The translations under genes and the position numbers were made by a program. A stretch of DNA of 7,593 bases from Candidatus Zixiibacteriota bacterium (GTDB lineage: Bacteria; Zixibacteria; MSB-5A5; GN15; JACZUZ01). Under the pieces are notes generated by a model. It worked only from the letters and a program-made list of their open reading frames with translations. It ran no database searches and was not told where the DNA came from. Shown in pieces: positions 1-5,305 of the stretch. The DNA lies in contig JACZUZ010000081.1 in NCBI GenBank assembly GCA_022572905.1, forward strand, positions 1 through 7,593. Direction: 5' to 3'. Positions within the stretch are counted from its first letter, which is position 1. Each line of letters opens with the position of its first letter.

Positions 1-1060
1 TGGCGCCGCAGTCCTGAGACTCCATATAAAAAAGATCATTGTCATTCTGGCCGGAGATCAAACCATTGTATCTATCCAGCGACGCGCCAAACTCGGAGCC
101 ATCGCCGCGCCCGCCGCTCCAGGCGATACCGACTTTTTGCGATTGGCGCGAGGCGGTGATAGCCGGAGACAAAAATCCTCCAAGACCGAATCTATAGCCG
201 TCGATCCAGTTGGAATCGCTAAACTGTGTGCCTTGCGAAGTCGTGACAGTGCGGCGGACATACATATAGTAACCGGAGTTTCCATCGTCATGAATAACAA
301 GATGGACTACCTTGCCGCAGGTGGCGTCATGGGTGGCCGCCACGCGCGGCCAAGCGAAGTAGGTTCCACCGATACTTAACGAATCCCCCCAGAGAGATTC
401 CGGAACTAATCCCCCGGAAACCATTTCGGCGAAATCCACCAGACATGGTATATCGTTGTGGAATGCAAACGGGTAGAATTTTCCGGGGAACGAATAGGCT
501 GGGTCATTATGATGAGCGAGCACGGCCCGTCCATCCTCAAAAGCGTCCTGCGTAAGCGAGAACGCTCTATGCGGTGGAACTAGTCCGCATCCTATGTAAA
601 TTCCGAAACCAGACGCCTCAGAAAGACTGCCGAGAGCCGCATCGTATGTATTCGCGCTTACGCAAAGCCCTGCTACAGCTGAATTATTGTCCTGTCCATT
701 CCAACCAAAATAAATGCAATGATCCGTCCCTCGTGTGGCGATCTGGCGGTTCATTGAGCCAGTCTGTTGGATATCATAATAGGTCAGCCCAATCTGAAGG
801 CCCACACCAGTCGCCACACTGGGCGGGAGCTGGCCCTCGGCAAGAATAGCGTCAGAAGACAACGCCTGAGCCGATCCAACACCTGCCGCCATGCCGATCT
901 CTCTGGGATTGATATAGCGCCGGGTATTGACTAATTCTCGCCAGACCAACACTTCCGCGTCTCTGTCAATGGCGAGAGATACAGGCGCAAGAAAGCCTAT
1001 GGATAGCAGTAGCAGGACAATAAGTTTGGCGCTGTTTTGAGGTAGTTTTCTCGTGGTCAC
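1..1060 (-). CDS. Secreted protein of unknown family, partial (C-terminal end beyond left edge)
   Basis: Read on the minus strand, an uninterrupted frame of 353 codons runs from GTG at 1060-1058 to the left edge without a stop, so the protein is longer than seen here. The GTG start is chosen because GGAGGG lies 7 bases upstream; a TTG one codon earlier is too close to it. The N-terminus has a typical Sec signal peptide: basic residues (TTRKLPQ), a hydrophobic run (LIVLLLLSIGFLAPV) and an SLA cleavage site near residue 30. The mature part is rich in Gly, Ser, Asp, Asn and aromatic residues, has few Lys, and contains five scattered cysteines (for example in DHCIYFGW, GLCVSA and ATCGK). This suits an exported beta-rich protein. 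I see no enzyme motif and do not recognise the family. It could be a surface or cell-envelope protein with a sorting domain past the edge, but that is a guess. The coding call is firm; the function is unknown. Confidence 0.85.
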   Translation of the reverse strand, partial: MTTRKLPQNSAKLIVLLLLSIGFLAPVSLAIDRDAEVLVWRELVNTRRYINPREIGMAAGVGSAQALSSDAILAEGQLPPSVATGVGLQIGLTYYDIQQTGSMNRQIATRGTDHCIYFGWNGQDNNSAVAGLCVSANTYDAALGSLSEASGFGIYIGCGLVPPHRAFSLTQDAFEDGRAVLAHHNDPAYSFPGKFYPFAFHNDIPCLVDFAEMVSGGLVPESLWGDSLSIGGTYFAWPRVAATHDATCGKVVHLVIHDDGNSGYYMYVRRTVTTSQGTQFSDSNWIDGYRFGLGGFLSPAITASRQSQKVGIAWSGGRGDGSEFGASLDRYNGLISGQNDNDLFYMESQDCGA

Positions 1061-1065
1061 CAAGA

Positions 1066-1073
1066 ATCCCTCC
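1066..1073 (-). promoter_or_regulatory. Ribosome binding site for the GTG-started secreted protein
   Basis: On the minus strand the sequence GGGAGGGA sits with 7-8 bases between its core and the GTG at 1060-1058. This strong Shine-Dalgarno match decides the non-ATG start, since there is no ATG in frame between it and the signal peptide. Confidence 0.7.
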
Positions 1074-1079
1074 CACACA

Positions 1080-1165
1080 CCGGTTTTCACCGGCAGTACG
1101 CGGACGCAACCCGTAAAGGTACCGTCCGCAGGTTGGCCCCCTTCAGAGTGTCCCAATGAGCGACG
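1080..1165 (-). promoter_or_regulatory. Structured 5' leader with two hairpins before the secreted-protein gene
   Basis: On the minus strand, just before the ribosome binding site, two compact hairpins occur. The first pairs GCGGACG with CGTCCGC (plus positions 1123-1129 with 1100-1106), seven perfect pairs around a 16-base loop in which ACC and GGT can pair further. The second pairs CCGGT with ACCGG (plus 1089-1093 with 1080-1084) and is closed by a GAAA tetraloop. A weak outer ACAC/GTGT pairing could bracket both. The arrangement resembles a cis-regulatory RNA, but I could not match it to c-di-GMP (GEMM), cobalamin or molybdenum-cofactor riboswitch consensus sequences. It could also be only a stable leader. 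Confidence 0.4.
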
Positions 1166-1363
1166 AAAAAAGGGAGCCCCGCGCATCGCCATAGCAGGCA
1201 TCATCTCTGCATTATGGCTCTTCATTACAATCATGCAGCAATGCAATATGCGCAATCAAGTTTTAGCGTTCTCAGATCCGGGGTGGAGGGCCGGTGAGTA
1301 GCCCGTCCGTGGGTCAAAGCAAAAGACAATAAGAATCTATACGCCAGGGGCGATTAAAGCAAG

Positions 1364-1388
1364 GAATAAAATCCGGAAGCGCTCCGGG
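1364..1388 (-). terminator. Rho-independent terminator of the DUF72 gene
   Basis: On the minus strand, about 23 bases after the TGA stop of the DUF72 gene, CCGGA pairs with TCCGG (plus 1383-1387 with 1373-1377) around a five-base loop. The stem is followed at once by ATTTTATT. The five-pair GC-rich stem is short but the position and T-rich tail fit an intrinsic terminator. Confidence 0.6.
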
Positions 1389-1410
1389 GCGTTCATGAAC
1401 GTGCCGACTA

Positions 1411-2265
1411 TCAAGAACTTAAGAGACCGCGCAATTTTTGCGCCGTGGCGGGGGCGTGTCCGGCGTAGTGATTATTGATATAGGCGAGAGTGTTTATGTT
1501 GCGCTCGGAGATACGCCCGATCAGCCCCGCCCAACGTTCAAGCGATTCGCTATGGTCTATTACTTCCTTTTCCCAACTGGTTGTGATCTCTTCTATTTTC
1601 TTGCGATCGCCCAACAAGCGTATGTACACAAAGTCGGTTGTGGCGATATCAAACATCTCCTCTACTTTGTCTCCGTGCGGCATCCAGGAATGATCAACCA
1701 GTGTCAGGGCGGCATTGTGGTTGCGAAGTATTTGCGCGAAACCTTTTGTGAGCCAGTTTCGATTGCGGATTTCGACAGCAAAGCGGAAGTCGTCCGCGCC
1801 CGGAAGATCAGATAAAAATCTGTCGAGCCGTTCCATAAACGGCTCCGGCGACACAAATGCCTTTCGCGAAAAATATGGAAACTGAATTAAGAGCGGGCCG
1901 AGTTTATCTCCCAAACGGCTCATAACATTCAAGAAACGATCGCGATCGGCGTATGTCTTATCGGGAAGCAAAATAGTATTCGGATCAGGCCGGTGAGAAT
2001 CTCCACCATGAGTTATCGAACGCGGAAACTTTGCGGCGATCAGGAAATTATCAGGCGTTTTGCGCGCCCAGCCATCGACCGTGCGTTCGGACGGAATAGC
2101 GTAATAGGTGGCGTCGATCTCGACCGTATTGAAGTGCGTGGCGTAGTGTGTGAGGAAATCGGCCGGTTTGGCGCCTCGGGGATAAAATGGCCCAACCCAG
2201 TCCTCCTCGGAGAACGACGAAGTTCCGATTCGAACCTGTGGCGAGTTTGCTTCGTTGGTGTTCAT
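1411..2265 (-). CDS. DUF72 (YecE-like) TIM-barrel protein
   Basis: This 284-residue protein belongs to the DUF72/YecE family (Pfam PF01904, from memory). The N-terminal signature RIGTSSFSEEDW...FYP is followed by the expected FNTVEIDATYY strand and by FLIAAKFPRSITH. LLIQFPYF, the central VEIRNRNW, and the C-terminal family hallmark NNHYAGHAP (about residues 264-272) come next. Members are cytoplasmic TIM-barrel proteins of about 240-300 residues and unknown reaction; one structural modelling study of a Thermotoga member proposed a nuclease- or DNA-binding-like role, which is unproven. I chose ATG 2265-2263, giving MNTNEANSPQ just before the conserved start. An in-frame ATG 11 codons upstream (2298-2296) is possible, but it lies in a hairpin and the extra residues (MGLCLLGKTYS) have no family counterpart. 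The gene has its own terminator and no co-directional partner nearby. Confidence 0.93.
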   Translation of the reverse strand: MNTNEANSPQVRIGTSSFSEEDWVGPFYPRGAKPADFLTHYATHFNTVEIDATYYAIPSERTVDGWARKTPDNFLIAAKFPRSITHGGDSHRPDPNTILLPDKTYADRDRFLNVMSRLGDKLGPLLIQFPYFSRKAFVSPEPFMERLDRFLSDLPGADDFRFAVEIRNRNWLTKGFAQILRNHNAALTLVDHSWMPHGDKVEEMFDIATTDFVYIRLLGDRKKIEEITTSWEKEVIDHSESLERWAGLIGRISERNINTLAYINNHYAGHAPATAQKLRGLLSS

Positions 2266-2283
2266 GGAGTAAGTTTTTCCTAA

Positions 2284-2306
2284 AAGGCATAATCCCATAA
2301 TGCCTT
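2284..2306. repeat. Inverted repeat in the leader of the DUF72 gene
   Basis: AAGGCAT (2284-2290) and ATGCCTT (2300-2306) form a perfect seven-base inverted repeat around a nine-base spacer. On the minus strand the repeat precedes TTTTAGGA and ends 18 bases before the chosen DUF72 start. The alternative upstream ATG lies in its loop. It could be a repressor operator or an RNA hairpin that affects initiation; the sequence alone does not decide. Confidence 0.4.
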
Positions 2307-2410
2307 GTGATTCTGTATGTTATCTCAGCGATAGACTTTGTCGGAAATCTCCGCCCGAAAGCCCTGAAACGAGCCATAGCCGAAGATAACTCAAGATAAA
2401 TTTGGCGCAA

Positions 2411-2440
2411 TTGAGGAAGGCAGGAACAGTCGCCTAAAAT
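2411..2440 (+). promoter_or_regulatory. Candidate sigma70-type promoter for the DUF3179 selenoprotein gene
   Basis: TTGAGG (2411-2416) and TAAAAT (2435-2440) are separated by 18 bases and lie about 40 bases before the ATG at 2481. The -10 element matches the consensus at five of six positions and the -35 at four. This lies in the divergent region 2266-2480. For the opposite DUF72 gene I see only weak promoter-like sequence there. Confidence 0.35.
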
Positions 2441-2480
2441 TGATGTTTGATACGTTGAACTATCCATGGAAAAATAACAT

Positions 2481-3539
2481 ATGAAAGAAATACGAATGCG
2501 CGTCCACACACAACTCACGGCCACATCAATCATAGCGTTTCTTGTTGTATTTTTCACGACTGATCTTTCTCTAGCCCAGCGCCCCAAACCAAAAGAAACC
2601 CAGGTGTTGGGACATACGATGTATACCCTGCTCAAACCCGGAGATATACCAGCTATATTTGAGCCTGAGTTCATTACAATTGATGAAGCTGACTCGCTTT
2701 ACTGGAACGATGAAATCTTGATGGTAGTCACGGACGGGAAAACTACCAAAGGATATAGCGCCTGGCATCTGGATCATCATGAAGTGGTAAACGATTTTTT
2801 GGGAGGCGTGGCGATTGCGGTAACCTGGTGACCGCTTTGCTATACCGGCATCGTGTATGCCGCTGATGTTGACAGTGAAAGACATACGTTCCAGGCTTCC
2901 GGTTCGCTCTGGCAAGACGCCTTAGTTATGCAGGACCTGGAATCAAAATCACTCTGGTCGCAGGTTTCCGGGAAATGTATTATGGGCGACAAACTTGGGC
3001 AGGAGCTTGAGCTTTTTCCGTCAATGATGACAACATACGCTGAGTTCAAGCAACTCTTTCCCGACGGAGTTCTCCTCGCCAAGCCAGAAAAAGGCGAACA
3101 GGGAGCTCCCTATGAAAAGTATTTTTCGAATCCGGACAAACTTGGAATGTTCGGACGCGCCAATGATTTCGAGAGACTGAAAGGAAAAGATATTATATAT
3201 GGACTGCGTCTTGCTAAAGGCGAAGTTGCGATTTCTAAAGCGTATCTGCATGACAAAGGATTCGCGTTCGTCGCAGATTCGAAATCATCAATAGCGGTAA
3301 CTTTCGATTCCAAGAGCGGAACTGTCGCCGCATACCTCATTCCACACAGCAATAATATTCAGGCCGCGGATTTTTTAATATCCGACAACAGACTTACGTT
3401 TTCGGTAAATGACAAAACCTGGAACATGAAAACCGGAAAGTCAGCGAGCGGTCATGGCGATCTTAGTCTGGCGCCCATTTTGAGTTCGTATTGGTTCGCC
3501 TGGGTGAGCTTCTTCCCGGAAACAGAGCTTATTAAGTAG
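2481..3539 (+). CDS. DUF3179 family exported protein, predicted selenoprotein (in-frame TGA = Sec117)
   Basis: Two open frames, 2481-2831 and 2853-3539, lie in the same reading frame and are split only by TGA 2829-2831. Read through, they give a 352-residue DUF3179 protein (PF11376, from memory). It has a signal peptide at about residues 1-32 (hydrophobic IIAFLVVFF, cleavage after SLA) and then HEVVNDFLGG (100-109). AIAVTW-U-PLCYTG has Sec at 117 and Cys at 120. QDALVMQDLESKSLWSQ (145-161) and a C-terminal SSYWFAWVSFFPETEL close the match. Relatives carry VTYCPLCGTG, so the TGA replaces exactly the first CPLC cysteine. The UxxC arrangement suggests redox or metal chemistry in the envelope; the reaction of the family is unknown. 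A start at GTG 2853 would lack the signal peptide, the UPLC motif and any ribosome site. ATG 2481 has only a weak GGAA upstream; ATG 2496 is an alternative. The competing explanation is a recent nonsense mutation or sequencing error. Confidence 0.85.
2841..2868 (+). promoter_or_regulatory. Candidate bacterial SECIS element (selenocysteine insertion hairpin)
   Basis: Immediately downstream of the in-frame TGA, CGGCAT (2846-2851) pairs perfectly with ATGCCG (2857-2862) around the loop CGTGT (2852-2856). TAT (2841-2843) can pair with ATG (2866-2868) below a small internal loop. The apical loop begins 20 bases after the TGA, within the roughly 16-37 base window described for bacterial SECIS elements. 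It has a G at its second position, as required for SelB binding. The hairpin lies inside the coding sequence, as is normal in bacteria. Confidence 0.7.
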
Positions 3540-3919
3540 ATCAAATTGGAGCGAATCGGCGCCCGGGGCTTGAATTTTTGACGAATTATTCCCGGGAGTT
3601 CCCAAGATTCGCGGCTTGCCATAAGCGCGAACGGCGTTTATCTTGTGGAATACGGTCTGACGGGTAATCGTTCTCGTCGACACTGAAGGATTGTTTCAAA
3701 TGAGAACACTCGGCAATTCAAATCTCCCCATCCGTTCTTTCTCCACCGGAGCGCACAGGCAGACTCTCTGGATGATCTGGGAGCGCGGAGCGTTTCTGTA
3801 ATTTTATTACCTTTAATCCACCGAAACATTTTCGCGAATAAGCGCGGATTCAATTTTGACAACTAGATTGGCTCTAAAATAGCGCCGATTAATTAAAGAT
3901 AAGAAATCATAGGTGAAAT
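3540..3919. other. 380-base intergenic region without a recognisable gene
   Basis: Between the DUF3179 stop and the aminotransferase start there is no frame with both a ribosome site and recognisable protein. Short minus-strand frames are present but unsupported. The 5' part holds a possible hairpin (3563-3597). The 3' part contains TTGACA (3856-3861) and TAAAAT (3875-3880), both promoter-like, but only 13 bases apart, too close to form a normal pair. The aminotransferase start is preceded by AGGTG (3911-3915), a good ribosome site with a four-base gap. Confidence 0.55.
3563..3597 (+). terminator. Weak candidate terminator or hairpin after the DUF3179 gene
   Basis: CCCGGGG near 3563 can pair with TTCCCGGG near 3597 around a loop of about 20 bases that holds further short AATT complementarity. 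It lies some 25 bases after the TAG stop. There is no T-run after the stem, so it is a poor intrinsic terminator by itself. Confidence 0.2.
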
Positions 3920-5215
3920 ATGACAATACAGACCAAAAACGAAAGAACAGAAGTTTTGACAGAAATCGATCCGCTTTTTCAGATTCCGGATGAGGAAGTC
4001 TTCAGGTATGACGAAACCTTCGGGGCGCATCATTACCAAAGACTCAAAACGGTCGTAAGAAAAACCGAAGGCGCATACATTTACACAGAGGACGGTCGTA
4101 AGATTCTAGATTGCCTGGCCGCTTATAGCTCAGCCAACGCAGGGCATCATCACCCCAAGATTACACAGGCTGTCATCGACGCGATCAAACAGGGCCGCGC
4201 TTCGGTTATTTCCAACGTTGTTTACACGTCAGCGCTGTCATTGTTTTTGAAACGTATTTCTGAGTTTGTCCCCAAACTCGGACCGCGTTTTCCACAGGAT
4301 GGCAACAAGACTCTACCTAAGAACGGCGGAGTGGAATCAGTTGAAACCGCTCTTAAGTTAGCTCGCTTTTATGGGTGGAAAGAAAAAAGAATTGCGGACG
4401 GTTCACAGGAGATTATTGTCTTCGATGAGAATTTCCACGGCCGTACGATTTCTGTTATTTCCTTTAGTTCCAGCGAGAAATACAAAGAAGGCTTTGGGCC
4501 GCTCACTCCGGGATTTAAGATAGCCGAATATGGCAATCTCGATTCGGCTCGGGCGCTCGTGAATAAAAACACGTGCGGAATACTTGTTGAACCAATGCAG
4601 GGCGAAGGCGGAATGAATATTCCACCGGAAGGATTCCTTATGGGCCTTCGCGAAATATCCGACAAAGAAAATCTGCTATTGATTTTCGATGAAATCCAGG
4701 TTGGCCTGGGTCGCACCGGTAAGAACTTTTGCTTTGAACATGAAAATGTAATACCCGACGCAGTCATTTTGGGAAAAGCGTTGGCGGGTGGCTTGACTCC
4801 TCTCTCGGTACTGGTGACAAATGGCCATATTATGGATATGGTTTTCACTCCCGGAAAAGACGGCTCTACATTTGGAGGCAACTCTCTGGCCTGCGCCGCT
4901 GGAATTGCGGCGCTTGATGTCCTGGAAAAGGAGCGTCTGGCGGAGAAGGCGGCCGAGACGGGGGCGGTTCTTAAGAAGCGCATAATTGATATCGCTTCGC
5001 GTTCCAAGGTAGTCAAAGAAGTGCGCGGGCGCGGACTTTTTATCGGAATTGAAGTCAAGGACGGCAACGCCATGAAATATTGCCACAAGCTGCTTGACCT
5101 TGATATGCTGGCCAACGACAGCCACGGCCACACGATCCGCATTTCGCCACCGCTTATAATCGGCGAAGCTGAAGTTGATTTTATCTGCGACCGGTTAGAA
5201 AAAGTTCTGATCTAA
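3920..5215 (+). CDS. rocD: Ornithine--oxo-acid aminotransferase-like, class III PLP enzyme
   Basis: This 431-residue protein has full class III aminotransferase architecture (PF00202). The N-terminal YSSANAGHHHPKI matches the YSAVNQGHxHPKI block of ornithine aminotransferases. NGGVESVETALKLAR binds cofactor phosphate, FHGRT and VEPMQGEGG are present, Asp257 in IFDEIQVGLGRTG should contact the PLP ring nitrogen, and Lys286 in ILGKALAGG is the Schiff-base lysine. GSTFGGNSLACAAGIAALDVLE and the C-terminal THTIRISPPL-like block (GHTIRISPPLII) also follow the ornithine enzyme. Family members convert ornithine and 2-oxoglutarate to glutamate semialdehyde and glutamate in the cytoplasm, linking arginine, ornithine and proline metabolism. 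The start has AGGTG four bases upstream. A strong terminator follows, so this looks like a single-gene unit. Acetylornithine, lysine or another omega-amino-acid specificity cannot be excluded. No arginine or proline genes lie in the window. Confidence 0.82.
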   Translation: MTIQTKNERTEVLTEIDPLFQIPDEEVFRYDETFGAHHYQRLKTVVRKTEGAYIYTEDGRKILDCLAAYSSANAGHHHPKITQAVIDAIKQGRASVISNVVYTSALSLFLKRISEFVPKLGPRFPQDGNKTLPKNGGVESVETALKLARFYGWKEKRIADGSQEIIVFDENFHGRTISVISFSSSEKYKEGFGPLTPGFKIAEYGNLDSARALVNKNTCGILVEPMQGEGGMNIPPEGFLMGLREISDKENLLLIFDEIQVGLGRTGKNFCFEHENVIPDAVILGKALAGGLTPLSVLVTNGHIMDMVFTPGKDGSTFGGNSLACAAGIAALDVLEKERLAEKAAETGAVLKKRIIDIASRSKVVKEVRGRGLFIGIEVKDGNAMKYCHKLLDLDMLANDSHGHTIRISPPLIIGEAEVDFICDRLEKVLI

Positions 5216-5244
5216 CTCATAGCCTTTCAGCGAGATATGATCTG

Positions 5245-5277
5245 AAAAAGAGTCCCTCTCGGGGCTCTTTTTGTTTT
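5245..5277 (+). terminator. Strong Rho-independent terminator after the aminotransferase
   Basis: AAAAAGAGTCCC (5245-5256) pairs with GGGGCTCTTTTT (5261-5272), twelve consecutive pairs with one T-G wobble, around the loop TCTC. It is followed by GTTTT. It lies 30 bases after the aminotransferase TAA. The A-run on the 5' side means it may also work in the other direction. Confidence 0.92.
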
Positions 5278-5290
5278 AGGGCCAATAGTC

Positions 5291-5296
5291 TATATT
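5291..5296 (+). promoter_or_regulatory. Candidate -10 element directly before the TIR-like gene
   Basis: TATATT lies nine bases before the ATG at 5306, between the upstream terminator and the gene. No good -35 is placed at 16-18 bases; the nearest, TTGTTT at 5271-5276, is only 14 bases away and overlaps the terminator tail. If used, transcription would begin within a few bases of the ATG, giving a nearly leaderless mRNA, which agrees with the absence of a Shine-Dalgarno sequence. Confidence 0.3.
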
Positions 5297-5305
5297 CATT
5301 TACAA

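Larger units (their letters stand above)
1061..1410. other. 350-base non-coding region between two minus-strand genes
   Basis: This gap separates the end of the DUF72 gene from the start of the secreted-protein gene. It contains the DUF72 terminator (1364-1388) and the two-hairpin leader (1080-1165). Open frames here lack ribosome binding sites and recognisable protein. A promoter for the minus-strand secreted-protein gene should lie in the middle part, about 1170-1360, but I see no convincing -35/-10 pair. Confidence 0.6.

Noticed and set aside
58..849. Short open frames on both strands within the left-edge gene (58-300, 137-379, 574-849)
   Set aside because: The minus-strand frame from GTG 1060 has a signal peptide, a good ribosome site and 353 uninterrupted codons; the others are shadows of it.
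1080..1165. Known riboswitch class (c-di-GMP GEMM-I, cobalamin, molybdenum cofactor)
   Set aside because: There are fragments resembling GGGCAAACC and GGTGAAAACC, but the required conserved blocks are missing or in the wrong order, so only an unassigned structured leader is reported.
1438..1815. 125-codon plus-strand open frame opposite the DUF72 gene
   Set aside because: Antisense to conserved DUF72 sequence, with no ribosome site or recognisable domain.
2051..2674. 207-codon minus-strand open frame overlapping the DUF72 start, the divergent region and the DUF3179 start
   Set aside because: It crosses two genes with strong family matches and an intergenic region, and its protein has no recognisable motif.
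2853..3539. A separate 228-residue gene starting at GTG 2853, with 2481-2831 as an independent small gene
   Set aside because: Both lie in one frame, the first part ends in the middle of the DUF3179 core, the second lacks the signal peptide and the conserved CPLC region, and no ribosome site precedes GTG 2853. A single Sec-containing gene explains it better.
3638..3862. 74-codon minus-strand open frame in the gap before the aminotransferase
   Set aside because: It would start at TTG without a ribosome site, and its composition is not protein-like in any way I recognise.
3856..3880. Promoter TTGACA/TAAAAT for the aminotransferase gene
   Set aside because: The spacer is only 13 bases, too short for normal sigma70 recognition, so it is mentioned but not called.
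4369..5142. 257-codon minus-strand open frame opposite the aminotransferase
   Set aside because: Serine- and arginine-rich antisense shadow of a well-supported gene with no family features.
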